Positions 10,798 to 22,141 of a stretch of 64,000 nt of DNA are shown piece after piece. Source of the DNA: Armigeres subalbatus. Its lineage: Eukaryota > Arthropoda > Insecta > Diptera > Culicidae. The position numbers and the translations under genes were made by a program. Below the pieces are notes generated by a model. The model was not told the DNA's origin. It ran no database searches and was given only the letters and a program-made list of their open reading frames with translations. The first letter of the stretch is position 1; every line of letters starts with the position of its first letter. Location of the stretch: positions 67,189,203-67,253,202 of the forward strand of contig NC_085139.1 in NCBI RefSeq assembly GCF_024139115.2, in the 5' to 3' direction.

Positions 10798-12067
10798 TAA
10801 ATCCTAAAGTTAACACCACGTTGCTGTAGTTCGTGAATGTTTCTGTAAGAGTTGGAGAAAAATCATTAAATCCTATATAAGCTCCAGGTGAAGCAGTTCA
10901 GTAATAACCTGCCATGAGGATCAGCATATCAGATTTGCTCATAATTGCTACACCCGTCGAACAACTAGAAAAAGAACAGAAAGCTTGTTCCGCCGCAAAC
11001 CTCCCATCCCATACTGGTTAAAAGAAGTAACATTCATTAAAGTGGGCGGCAGAACGGGGAGGAATAATATCCGAGGAGTGCGGTTTCTGGCATTCACTCA
11101 ACCTCCTTCCGTCATATCGTCCTGTTGAGCGAGCAATTTCAACTGGGCGCCATTCTAGCTTTCCCGAGGATAATCCGGTGGAACAATTTTCAAGTGCCAC
11201 CCACACGCATTCGCCACCATACGGCTTTATGCATCGCACTTCAAGCAAGCAAGGGGCAAATGGGTTGACTTGTTATGGTTCTTCCGCCCTGGCGCTGCGC
11301 TGGCCGTCGTCGTCGGTTGGTTAGTGTTCTTCGGTTGAGGGAAAGTCAGCCGGCGTGTCGACAAGAATGTATTTCATTGTAGGGTGCTAGAACGATGATG
11401 GGGCAAAGAGCAATCGCTCTCCAGTTACAGTAGATTAATCTAAACACCCGCCGGGTGTTTTGAGCTTCTCGTGTAGCCCCGATTGTCACCGGCAGAGATT
11501 GAAACGGGTGCCGGCAGAAGACGAAGGAGCATTCCTTGGCTTGGCGTTGGCGGAGTAACACGACTAGGGTTGCAACAAGTTTGCTGTTTTGATTGAAAAT
11601 GGGCCACATAAGAGCGATATACGCGATGGGGTAGCAGAATGGCATGCCTGGTAAAGTAGAAACTAGTTCACTGTAACGATTCGCATGTTTTATTCATGTC
11701 ACGAGCATCGCCATGTGAAAAGATTGAAACTGACAACAACTTTGGGCGAAAACGTTGCAATAATAGCTTTCGATGCGGATATTGGTGTCGTATAGCGAAG
11801 TGAATATTTAAAATTTAAAAATTGTCGAACAATTTCCAAGTGGGATTACTGATCCCGGACTTCTGACATGGTGCTCCTATATTTATGCAATAAAGCAATA
11901 AAAAGTATTTTGATTTATTTTTCATTTTTGGTATTTTTTAAGCATGTAAGCAGAAAAAGCGATGAGATTGGTGCGATGAGATGAATATTTGTTCAGTAAG
12001 ATGGGAATTAGAACAGTTCCCCTATTCCAAAAATAAAGTAAATACTATTTTATCTATTACCGCCATC
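10798..12067. other. Intergenic; no gene, one MITE end fragment
   Basis: Contains GC-richer DNA at 11030-11640 with minus-strand ORFs (11018-11248 and 11346-11645) that I cannot assign. At about 11955-12022 a segment (GCGATGAGATGAATAT to GGAACAGTTCCC) matches the right end of the MITE at 35064-35272. Confidence 0.5.
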
Positions 12068-12263
12068 GGGGGTGACAATGGGTCTGGGGGGTGAGAATGG
12101 GTCATCGCTCTCACCGGCAGTCTGGAAGTCGTAGAGCAAAATCGTTCAAAAAGGTCTCTTATATTTTAGTCTTCTTGCCCTCAGATACATTTAATCTATT
12201 CTACAAGCACTCTAAGTAGTTGAAACAGTGACCCATTCTCACCCCCATTTGACCCATTGTCCC
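12068..12263. mobile_element. ~196-bp MITE with ~38-bp TIRs
   Basis: The left arm GGTGACAATGGGTC plus GGGGGGTGAGAATGGGTCA is matched inverted by TGACCCATTCTCACCCCCAT plus TTGACCCATTGTCCC. The centre is AT-rich and non-coding. Confidence 0.75.
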
Positions 12264-12714
12264 ATTGTGTTTCAGAAGGGGAATGTCATTTGGCCGAAGA
12301 CCACTAGGCCAAAAGTTGTTTGGCCGAACATACCATTTGGCCGAACAGACCATTAGGCCGAAAGTAATTTGGTCGAAAGGGTCCTATAGACGAATGAGTC
12401 ATTTGGCCGAATAGATCATTTGGCCGAATGGGTCGTTTATCTTGTGATAAGGGAGAAATTATGGGTGAGAAGTGAGTAGTGAGACGTCTCACTTCTCACT
12501 CCTCATTTTTGTGAAGTGAGAAGTGAGACGTCCAACATTTCACTTCGCACTACTCTCTTTTTACACTGAGAAGTAAGAGATAAGGAGTGAGAAGTGAGTA
12601 GTGTGACGTCTCACTACTCACTTCTCACTGTTAAAAGTGAGAAGCACGAAGTGTGAGTAGTGAGTAGTGAAACGTTGAAGTGAGTAGTGAAACGTCACTT
12701 CTCATTTCTTACAT

Positions 12715-12715
<1 letters not shown>

Positions 12716-12745
<30 letters not shown>

Positions 12746-13000
12746 TTGGCATTACATCCCCACACTGGGACAGAGCCGCCTCGCAGCTTAGTGTTCATTA
12801 AACACTTCTACTGTTATTAACTGCGAGGTTTCTAAGCCAGGTTACCATTTTTGCATTCGTATATCATGAGGCTAACACGATAATACTGTTATGCCCAGGG
12901 AAGTCGAGACAATTTCCAAACCGAAAATTGTCTAGACCGGCACCGGGAATCGAACCCAGCAACCCTCCGCATGGTCTTGCTTTGTAGCCGCGCTTGCTTT
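12716..13000 (-). mobile_element. Feilai-like tRNA-derived SINE, truncated head
   Basis: On the minus strand the element runs from a tRNA-like region with B box GGTTCGATTCCCGG (near 12945-12960) to a (GAA)n tail (12716-12744). I recognise it as Feilai, a SINE described from Aedes aegypti. The 5' tRNA head is cut: beyond GCAAGACCATGCGGAGG the expected sequence is replaced by a T-run at about 13000. It lies within the GTGAGAA array. Confidence 0.8.
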
Positions 13001-13289
13001 TTTACAGTGAGGAGTGAGAAATAGGGAGTGAGAAGTAAGACGTGTTACGGTGCTACTCTGTTCTCACTTCTCACTGTAAAAAGTGATCAGTGAGATGCGA
13101 TTAGTGAGAAGTCTCACTTCTTGCTTCGCAATACTCACTTTTCACAGTGAAAAGTGAGAAATGAGGAGTTCTTACTCCTTATTTTTTCATTCTCAGTGTG
13201 AAAAGTTAAAAGTGCGAAGCGGGTAGTGAGACGTCTCGCTCTTCATTGCTCACTTTTTACTGAGAAAAAAAAGAATTCATTTCATTTAT

Positions 13290-14345
13290 TTAGTCTACAT
13301 CTAAACAGATAACACTGAATCAACAATTTGACGCCACAATACACGGCTCGAGGACGCATCTCTCCATCCTCGGATACGCCCCACGCTCGCCAAGTCGTTT
13401 TGTACCTGATCTGCCCACCTCACTCGCTGCGCTCCTCGTTGTCTCGTACCTGCCGGATTTGAAGCGAACACCATCTTTGCAGGGTTGCTGTTCGGCATTC
13501 TTGCAACATGCCCTGCCCATCGTACCCTTCCGGCTTTAGCTACCTTCTGGATACTGGGTTCGCCGTATAGCTGGGTGAGCTTGTGGTTCATACTTCGCCG
13601 CCACACACTGTCTTCTTGCACACCGCTAAAGATGGTCCTAAGCACCCATCTCTCGAATACTCCGAGTGCTTGCAAGTCCTTCTCGAACATTGTCCATGTT
13701 TCATGTCCGTAGAGGACAACCGGTCTTATTAGCGTCTTGTACATGACACATTTGGTGAGATGGCGAATCTTTTTTGACCGCAGTTTCTTCTGGAGCCCGT
13801 AGTAGGCCCGACTTCCACAGATGATGCGCCTTCGTATTTCACTACTAACATTGTTATCAGCCGTTAGCAAGGATCCAAGGTGGACGAATTCTTCGACCAC
13901 CTCGAAGGTACACCCGTCTATCGTAACACTGCTTCCCAGGCGGGCCTTGTCGCGCTCGGTTTCGCCCACCAGCATGTACTTTGTCTTTGACGCATTCACC
14001 ACCAGTCCAACTTTTGTTGCTTCACGTTTCAGGCGAGTGTACAGTTCTGCCACCTTTGCAAATGTTCGGCCGACAATGTCCATGTCATCCGCGAAACAAA
14101 TAAATTGACTGGATCTGTTGAAATTCGTACCCCGGCTCTCCGCATGACACCTTCTAGCGCAATGTTGAACAACAGGCACGAAAGTCCATCACCTTGACTT
14201 AGTCCCCGGCGCGATTCGAACGAACTGGAGTGTTCGCCCGAAATCTTCACACAGTTTTGCACACCATCCACCGTTGCTTTCATCAGTCTGGTAAGCTTCC
14301 CATGGAAGCTGTTCTCGTCCATAATTTCCCATAGCTCTACGCAGT
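13290..14345 (-). pseudogene. RTE-type LINE reverse transcriptase, C-terminal fragment
   Basis: The minus-strand ORF 13301-14179 carries the catalytic FADDMDIVG, SKTKYMLVG, a long RT thumb region (RRRIICGSRAYYGLQKKL, VVLYGHETWT) and the C-terminal RVRWAGHVARM typical of this group. Upstream in another frame (about 14322-14140) is the preceding palm segment with LSQGDGLSCLLFNIALEG, so at least one frameshift exists. The endonuclease and N-terminal RT are missing, with 5' truncation at about 14345 directly against GTGAGAA sequence. It is related to but distinct from the copies at 16149 and 31469. RTE (JAM1-like) is my best clade guess. Confidence 0.8.
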
Positions 14346-14770
14346 ATATCTAGAAAAAAAAGAAGTAAGAAGTGAATAGTGAGACGTTTCACTTCTCACT
14401 TCGCACTACTCACTTTTCATAGTGAGAAGTTAGAAATAAGTAATGCGATGTAAAACGTCTCACTTTTCGAATGTCCTATTCGGCCAAATGACTTCCTCAG
14501 TAGCACAACATGGGCTTATTTTGTTGCAGCAACTTATATATGATTGGATTTGGTCGTACATAGGTCACAGTAACTCGTGTATGACAAGTATGCTACGTGA
14601 GTTGTTCGGCCCAATGACCTATTCGTCCAAATAACCTATTCAACCAAATGTCCTATTCGGCCAAATATCCTATTCGGCCGAATGACCCTTTCGGCCAAAA
14701 TGACTTTCGGTCAGATGGATTTCGGCCTAATGATTTGTTTGGCCTATTGGCATTCGGTCGATTGGCTGGC

Positions 14771-15239
14771 TCACAAACTCTGTGGAATTTTTCAAAATAT
14801 TGGGTATTTATTGGAATGCGCTTTTTTTGACCAACCAGCGATTGGTTGGAGCAAAAATCATGAATATCAAAATGGTCAAGAAATTGTGCTCAATCTTAAA
14901 GTGGTAAATTATCATGCTGAGCGAGCTATTAGGCTTATTCAAGACTATAAACTAGGGACGCTTTTGAAGCGTTTTTTTCACGCGTGTCGCTTTTAACGCG
15001 ACTTTTTTTACGCGGTTTTTGAAATTTACGCGGTTTTTTTCCGCGGATTTTCAAAAAAATATTTTTTTACGCGATTTTTTCAAAAAGTCTTGAAATCACA
15101 TGAGAATCGTAAAAAGTTGATTTTTGATTGATTTTTATCAAAGTCGTTTTTACGCGGATTTCGGATTTTACGCGGGTTTCGAAAAAAAATATTTTTCACG
15201 TAAAAAACACTATTTCCAGTATTTATCTAATGGAAGTAC
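14771..15239. other. Low-complexity TTTTTACGCGG region, no gene
   Basis: From about 14950 to 15215 the motif TTTTTTACGCGG recurs in degenerate form, with a possible TIR-like start GGGACGCTTTTGAAGCG. It resembles the interior of pogo-type MITEs such as the one at 19886, but I cannot define both ends. Confidence 0.4.
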
Positions 15240-16148
15240 GATGCTGGGTCATTAGACCGAAGGCCGTCAGTCCGGAAGGTCATTTGGCCACAGCCGTTAG
15301 ACCGAATGAGAAGTAAGAAGGGAAAAGTGAAAAAAAAGTGAGAAATGAGAAGTGGAAAAGTGAGAAATGAGAAATGAGGAGTAATATGTGTGATGTGAGA
15401 AGTGAGAAGCAAGAAGAGAGAATTGAGAAGGGAGAAGTAAGAAGTGAGAAGTGAGGAAGTGAGGAAATGAGAAGTAAGAAGTGAGTAGTGAGAAGCGAGA
15501 AGTGAGTAGTGAGAAGTCAGATGTGAGAGGTGACAATTGAGAAGTGATATGTGAGAAATGAGAAGTGAGAAATAGTATGTGAGATGTGAGAAATTAGAAG
15601 TAATATGTGAGAAACAAGAAGGAAGAAGTGAGGAGTGTGAAGTGAGAAGCGAGAAGTGAGAAGTAAGAAGGGAGAAAAGAGAAGTGACAAGAGAGAGGCG
15701 AGAAGTGAGTAGTGAGAAGTAAGTAGTGGAATAGAGATGTGGGAAGGGAAAAGTGAGAAGCGAAAAGTGATAAGTGAGAAGCAGAGAGTGAGAAGTGCGA
15801 AGTGTGAAGCTAGAAGTGAGTAGTGAGATGTGAGAGGTAACAAATGAGAATTTGAATACGATAAGTGAAATTTAAGATGTGAGAAGTGAGAAGAGAGAAG
15901 TACAAAGTGAAAAATGCGAAGTGTGAAGTAAGTAGTGTAAAGTGAAAAGTGAGAAGTTAGAAGTGAATAGTAAGAAGTAAGAACTGAGAAGTGAGAAACG
16001 ATAGATGTGAAATGAGAAGCGAGAAATGAAAAGCGAGAACGGAGAAGTAAAAAGTGGAGAATGAAAAGCAAGATGGGCGAAGTGAGAAATAGGAAGGGAG
16101 AAATGAGAAAACGGTAGAAAGAAGTGAGGTGTAAGATTTGGGAAGTGT
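15240..16148. repeat. TTGGCC-type edge followed by long GTGAGAA array
   Basis: 15240-15305 has GACCGAA / CATTTGGCC motifs like the edge at 12285. From 15305 the sequence is a degenerate GAGAAGT heptamer-type array for over 800 bp. Its minus strand reads as false SHFSLLTS-type ORFs (15517-16071). The array is interrupted by a LINE at 16149 and resumes at 18930 in the same orientation. Confidence 0.8.
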
Positions 16149-18925
16149 ATGACTATAACAGCACAGGAAGTATTAGGCAATGCACAGCGACGCCAACGAA
16201 ATGGTTGGTTTGATGAGGAGTGCCAGCGTGTGACAGACGAGAAAAATGTTGCTAGGAGTCGAATGCTAGTGGCTCGTACCCGTTTCAACAGAGAGCGGTA
16301 CAGTGCAGCAAGAGCAGAAAAGAAACGAATCCAGAGAAAAAGGCAACACAAAGAGAGTGTGATAGCTGAAGCGCAGGAGAACATGGATAGAAACGATATG
16401 CGGAGGTTTTACGCAACTGTCGACGGCGTTGCGGCATAAGACTGCGCCAGTGCCCGCCATGTGCAATGTCCGAGAGGGAAATTTGCTGACAGACAAGACT
16501 ATGGTGGTAGCCAGGTGGAAGAAGCACTTCGAAGATTTGTTGAACGGTGGAAATGAAGCTGTATTAAGGAGCAGGATGGACATAGTCGACGACGGTCAAG
16601 CTGTGGAACCACCAACGCTGGACGAGGTTAAGAAGGCTCTGAACGAGCTGAAAAACAGTAAAGCTTCTGGGAAGGACGAGATCCCGGTCAAGCTTCTCAA
16701 ACACGGAAGTGAGCAGCTGCATCAATCAATCCACCACATTATCCAGACAATATGGGAGGATGAAGAACTGCCTGCCGGCTCGTTGGATGGCCTCATATTC
16801 CCAATCTATAAGAAAGGGCACAGACTAGAGTGTGCCAATTACAGAGGGATCACCCTTCTAAGCTCGGCGTACAAAACCCTGTCGCGTATCCTGTTTAACA
16901 GACTGAGACCGCTTGAGGAGTCCTTCGTCGGCGAATACCAGGCAGGTTTTCGTCAGGGCCGATCAACGACGGATCAGATGTTTAGCCTGTGGATGATCCT
17001 TGATAAATTCCGGGAGCACAACTTGCAGACTCAACATCTGTTCATTGATTTCAAAGCAACGTACGATTCAGTAAAGAGTAAGGAGCGTCATCAATTATTC
17101 GGATTGCAGACGAAGTGTCAACCTCGTTTGTGACCTTAGACGGATTGAAGCAGGGTGATGCACTTTCGAATTTATTGGTCAATATTGCATTCGAAGGCGG
17201 TATTAGGAGATCTGGCGTGCAGAGGAACGGCACTATAGGGGAAGACCTAGTGTTGGTGTAGAGGTAGTGCTTGATGGGGATGTGACAATGACGTTTCCCT
17301 TGAAGTGAAAAGACGTATTGCTGCTGTGAATAAGGCCTTTTAAGGATTACGTAACCAGCGTATGTCCCGCAACATGTAAACGGAAACGAAATTTGCTCTA
17401 TACAAAACCCTGATTCTACCAGTGGCCCTTTATGGAAATGAAGCATGGACATTAAAAGAGACGGACCAGAGAGCTTGTCATCCACCCCTCGGAACCCAGT
17501 ACAAGGGGGCGCATGAGCTCGGAGACAAAGAATTATGTAATTTAGAATGGATGCCACTGGTATTGACTCCACGATCCAAATACCTGATTCGCAGCACCAA
17601 CTAGGTTCGAGAAAAGCAGAACCATCCCACGAATAATCGAACCATTCCAACTCAAAAGAGACATTCTAGTTTCACAGAAAAATGGGGGTGATCATATAGG
17701 GTGTACTTACATTTATTGATGAACTTAGCCTATGTTCTACTTAGCCTAGGGTTTTGTTGTAGTGTAGTGCGTGTGTTTTCGTCTATTCCACGGCAACAGC
17801 TAGGCACACGATCGTGTCCGGACACATGAGACGGAGAAAGACTACCGGCGCCATGCCGGCCACCCCGCTGCTTGACATGCCATTGTCGAACTCGTACCAC
17901 AACATCTCCTTCTGCATGCTATTGCACCATGGTGTTGAAGAAAGGCCGATCTCAAGAACTATAATCTACTCCTGCCACATCGGAGCTACTGGCGTATTTC
18001 CCATTTAATCTTCTGTATGAGAAACTACATCAAATCCTCACACTGGGCAAAGGCAACACTTTTAAATTTTGTTTACTATTATATTTGTTCCGCGCGCGCG
18101 TGATCCACCCAGGAGTCGAGTTATATCTGATCGTCGCTCCCTATCTGCAGATTGATCATATGTACCTGAGCCGTGTGTGATGTGTGATCGGATTTACTCC
18201 GACAGGATCGTTCTTCGTGATTACGGGAGATGATATCTCTTATCAGAGAGTGAGTTAAATGATTGGGTGATATTGACTTCGCATGCGCATATCTTAGCAG
18301 CTTGCGACCAGCGGAGCACTCATAGGGCATGTGACGCAATCGAATGTCGCTTAATTACATTCGATTAGTTAAAAGTGTTCTGTTGTATCGTTGTTTTTAG
18401 GTGTGGTGATTTGACATGGTAACATTTAACTACAACCCCTTTGTTGATTGGTAAGGATGAGAGCTCAACAAGATGCTCGATCCACGGAGCAATAGTCATC
18501 TGTCACATACATCAAGCAAAGGAGCAGGTTACAAGCTTTCGGGGTTTTCGAACGAAAAGTGCTGCGTACAATACTCGGAGGGAAAAATGGTGTGTGGCAC
18601 AGACGCATGAATCATGAGCTGTATCAAGTATACAAAGAAGAAAATATTGTGAATCGTATAAAATACGGCAAACTTCAGTGGGCTGGTCACTAAGTGCGAT
18701 TGGCGGAAGAAAGAATAGTGAAAATAATATTCAACAGAAAACCAGATAGGGGCCGGCTAATTCGTGGAAGGCCACGATCACGCTGGCTGCACGCAGTGGA
18801 ATCGGACCTGGGGACCCTGAACGTTCGGGGAAACTGGAGGAGCATCGCCCATGACCGACGATTGTGGAGATCTACAATACGCCAGGCATAGGTGTATCGA
18901 CGGTGTAGCCAGCCATGTATTCAGG
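16149..18925 (+). pseudogene. RTE-type LINE, 5'-truncated, internally deleted and split by an LTR
   Basis: Starts at the linker after the endonuclease (QRRQRNGWFDEECQRVTDEK), frameshifts near 16430, then reads through the RT fingers and palm (ANYRGITLLSSAYKTLSRI, EYQAGFRQGRSTTDQ, HLFIDFKATYDSV) until about 17090. A deletion removes part of the palm, including the xADD motif; then GLKQGDALSNLL, several lesions, and VALYGNEAWTLKETD at about 17420-17470 follow. The homology resumes after a 1058-bp insertion, at 18538, with FERKVLRTILGG (encoded near 18547-18585) and RGRPRSRWLHAVESDLG. It is the same family as the minus-strand copy at 31436. Clearly inactive. Confidence 0.85.
17476..18533. mobile_element. 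Probable solo LTR (1058 bp) inside the RTE copy
   Basis: RTE homology breaks at 17475 and resumes at 18534-18538. The inserted piece starts TGTCATCCACC and ends GGTTACA, i.e. TG...CA. It is flanked by AGCT on both sides (17472-17475 and 18534-18537). A TG...CA body with a 4-bp duplication and no internal gag-pol is what recombination between two LTRs leaves. No ORF of note is present. I do not recognise the family. Confidence 0.6.
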
Positions 18926-18929
18926 TAGG

Positions 18930-19775
18930 AAGTAAGGAATGATATGCGAGTAGTGAGAAATAAAAAGTGAGTAGTGGAAAGTGATTTTTGAAAAGTGAAA
19001 AGTGAGAATTTAGAAGTGATATGTGAGAAGGTAGAAATGAGAAATAAGAAATTAGAAGTAGGAAGTTAGAAGTAAGAAGTGAAAAGCGGGAAATAAGAAG
19101 TGAATAGTGAGATGTGAGGAATGAGATAAAGATGTGAGATGTGAAAAGTTGGAAGTGAGAAACGAGAAGTGATAAGTAAGAGCCGAGAAATGAGAATTTA
19201 CAAGTGAGAAGTGAGAAATTCGATGCGAGAAATGAGATGTAAGATCTGAGAAGCGAGAAGTTAGTAACGAGGTGATAAGTGAGAGCCGAGAAGTGGGAAG
19301 CGACAAATGAGAAGTGAGATTGAGAAGTTAGAAATTCAATACGAGAAATGAGGTGTAAGATGTGAGAAGGGAGAAGCGAAAAGTGAGAAAAGTGAGTAAG
19401 AAGCAAGAAGTGAATGGAGAGAAGTGAGTTGTAAGAAGTGAAATACGAGAAGCGAGGAGCGACAAATGGATAGCAGTAAGATGTGAGAAGTGAAGGCAAG
19501 AAAGGTACAGTTATAAGGAGTATAAAGTGAGAAGTGAGAAGCGAGAAGAAGAAAAGTAAGAAGTAACAAGTGAGAAGCGAGAAGAAAGAAGTGAGAGACG
19601 AGAAGTGAGAAATGAGATAAAGATGTGAGATGTGAAAAGCGATAAGTGAGAAACCAGAAATGATAAGGGAGAGCCGAGAAATGAGAAATGATAAGTGAGA
19701 GCCAAGAAATGAGAAGCTACAAATGAGAACAGAGATTTAGAAGTGGAAAGTGAGAAATTCGATACGAGAAGTTTT
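18930..19775. repeat. GTGAGAA array, second part
   Basis: About 850 bp of degenerate GAGAAGTGA-type repeats in the same orientation as 15305-16148. This fits one array split by the RTE insertion. The minus-strand ORFs (18921-19499, 19511-19810) are translated repeat. Confidence 0.85.
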
Positions 19776-19885
19776 CTATTGCTGGGATTGCAATCGTTAC
19801 GTCGCGTCATGCTCGTTTGGCTACACTAATTGAGAGTTCATTTGGCTACACTCGTCTGCGCCTCAGCTCGTCTATGAAACCTATA

Positions 19886-20082
19886 CACCCGATTCTGTTT
19901 TTACACGGATTTTTTTTACACGGCCGTGTAAAAAAAATCCCATACAAAATTTTTGCAAAGTTGCTCCATTTTTCATGATTCGTCGAGAAATCATAAAACT
20001 TTTTTTACACGGATTTTCAAATTTTGAACTGAAAACTTTTTTTACACGGAACGCATCCCCCGTGTAGAAAAAGAATCGGGTG
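19886..20082. mobile_element. 197-bp MITE flanked by TA (pogo/mariner-like)
   Basis: The left end CACCCGATTCTGTTTTTACA and the right end, inverted (CGTGTAGAAAAAGAATCGGG, then TG), give a TIR of about 25 bp. Each end abuts TA (within TATA on both sides). The interior repeats TTTTTTACACGG and has no ORF. A TA target fits Tc1/mariner/pogo elements. Confidence 0.75.
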
Positions 20083-21329
20083 TATAGTGTCTATAATCTA
20101 GACAGCTTTGCGATTTGGGTACAACATTTAGGCCACAACCCGGGATGCAGATGGTCGTCGAGCAACTTGATAACACACGGTGTCTCTATGAGGAAATATT
20201 ATTTTTCAAAAATCAGTACCTCTGAAACACCCACCACGTGAAAGTATATGATCTCCTCTTTCATATCGTGGCTAAACTAAAATGTTCTAACGGGGATCTA
20301 TTTCAATTTTGATTTTTTTCATTATTTTTGGTGTTAACTCCATAGAAATCTCAAATAATAGCCAATTTAACCCCCCCCCCCTCCAACTGTATTATTTTTT
20401 GAAAATAATTTTTTTTTTGAAAATAAGGAAGACAGAACATCAGTAAGGAACTGAAACAGAGTCGTAAGACAAGAACAGAACACTTTTTTCAGCCACCCGG
20501 GGGAAGCGAAAAAGCCGACAAAGGTGCCAAAATCAAAGCCTTCTCCGTCCTTGGAGGAGCGACTTTGGCCTAAGAGGCGATTGATTTTGCCCTGACGTCC
20601 AACGAGAAAAACCTGCTCCTAACCTAAAACGGCTCAGGCAGCAAACCGGCGAAGGTGCTCAGAGCAAAACTAAACAGTAGGCGACCATAAAGGTCAAACG
20701 TCGCGTCGTCTTGACGGAGCAGATCGGGGTGTAGTGAAGCCCGAAGGGCGTTACCCGAGAAGGCAACTTTTCGGCCCAACAAGGCGAAGGACATCAACCA
20801 GACGCAAGTCACAGGACAATGGCCCACAATGGCGGAAACCCGGACAAAACCTTTAAAAAATCGTTTGTTTCGCGGAACTCGTATTTTTTTAATTCACACA
20901 AATATTAAATGAACTGATTCCTAAATTTGATGATTGTAGCTTGTAAATTTAATTTTGGGTGGCTTGTTGAAGTTAATGATGTGAAGCATCTCCGAACAAA
21001 TTTGTATGGAAACAGAAAATTTGACTAAAGTTTTTTCCGAAATGTTTCGGAACGATCTGGTATCATGTATTCAAACCTATTTTTGGTCTACTTTCCGGTG
21101 GTTAGTGTGGTGATTTTCTCATAGCTGCTCCAATGCCGGAAATTGACTGCTTCAATGTTAAAATGAAGACGCTGTTAATGCTTTAGACCTTAAGGCTTGC
21201 ACCTCCAGAAGTACTCAAGTAGCATAGTATATGTTGTATAACAATTCTTACCTCAAAATGAATTTTACGTCCCAAAATTACTCTTTGGTGAAAGATTCAA
21301 GCAACATATTAGGTTTTGTCCGACATTTG
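20083..21329. other. No intact gene; possible retroelement debris
   Basis: Holds a 13-base C run at about 20371-20383 and, at 20450-20830, GC-richer sequence (AAAGCCGACAAAGG, CCTTGGAGGAGCGACTTTGG) whose base composition fits decayed LINE ORF1 more than intergenic DNA. I cannot read a protein through it. The rest is AT-rich spacer. Confidence 0.4.
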
Positions 21330-21935
21330 TATGGGGGCCCGCCACTGTATCGGTACCATCGAAACAAGGGAACGAAAATCCCTGGCAGCTAGTCAGTAGC
21401 TCAAAGCGGAAGTCGAGCGCATCTTGACCCGCATAGAAAGTTAAGGACAGAGTAAAGGCCATGTTGGTGAAAGTCGTACCAAGACCGGTGAAATGATCTT
21501 GGTGCTGAAACGTAGAGCGCAAGCTAGCGGGACGGCTGGCGTAAAAGATCTTGGGTGACGGCGCCGAGGTGAGGTTGTTGGGGACGAAAGTGACTTTCCA
21601 GTGCAAGCAACTGGACGAGATCACGAAGGCGGACGACGTCGTCTCTGCCGTCAGAGAGCAGTGCGGTACAGGTCGTCCATTTGGTCTAGGTCTATGCTCA
21701 TGAAGCGAGGGAAGTTGAAATCGGCTGGTCAGTATGCCCAATAAGCAAACTTCAGCCACCTTCAGTGGACAGGTACTATTGGTGCTTAGATTCGGGACAT
21801 AAGTCCTACGACTCTGAGGGCCCAGACCGTAGCAACTTTTGCCGTCATTGTGGTTAAAAAGGGCGTAAGGCGCAAGAATGCGATAGGGCACCAAAGTGTC
21901 CAACTGCACCAGTAAAAAGCAAGCATGTAATCACT
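21330..21935 (+). pseudogene. R1-clade LINE ORF1 (gag) remnant
   Basis: Reading the plus strand across frames gives KTGEMILVLKRRAQ, then LLGTKVTFQCKQLDEITKAD, then DVVSAVREQCG. After a gap follow two knuckles (GHKSYDSEGPDRSNFCRHCG, then KAQECDRAPKCP). The order and spacing match the intact copy at 38806-40047 (TGEMILELKRG, DLDEITEVEELV, GPDRSKLCRRCGLEGHKAQC). The first knuckle Cys is changed and several stops and frameshifts occur. The long minus-strand ORF over this region (21265-21909) is a shadow. Confidence 0.75.
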
Positions 21936-22141
21936 TTGACTAGGTTGAAAATTGGCCCAATCGACCATTGCGTTCCGAAGTTATTAAAAAAAATCCAAAG
22001 TTACCCCTTGGAAAATTCGAAAAAATTTTTTTTTTTGTTTTCAAAGACTGCTGCAATGTATTCAAATAAACGCAAATAAATGTGAATTGGTGGAAATAAC
22101 TAAATCTATCTCCCTAAAGTCCCTCCCTCTTGTCAAAAATG
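21936..22141. other. AT-rich spacer
   Basis: A/T-rich sequence leading into the AAAGT array; nothing recognisable. Confidence 0.5.

Larger units (their letters stand above)
12285..14770. mobile_element. Foldback-like element: inverted TTGGCCGAA arrays around a GTGAGAA array
   Basis: The left edge (12285-12460) is a degenerate array of CATTTGGCCGAA. The right edge (about 14470-14770) is the same motif inverted, TTCGGCCAAATG. Just inside both lie GTGAGAAGTGAG arrays (12470-13270 and 14360-14465) that switch orientation repeatedly and contain palindromes such as GTGAGACGTCTCAC. Long inverted ends built of short tandem repeats are the hallmark of foldback transposons. A SINE (12716-13000) and an RTE-type LINE fragment (about 13290-14345) sit inside, presumably as later insertions. 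Target duplications were not identified. Confidence 0.5.

Noticed and set aside
15517..16384. Ser/His/Phe/Leu-rich minus-strand ORFs (also 18921-19810)
   Set aside because: Translations of the GTGAGAA array; mutually overlapping and without other sequence features.
21265..21909. 214-codon minus-strand ORF
   Set aside because: The plus strand carries recognisable, frameshifted gag motifs over the same bases, so the minus ORF is a shadow.
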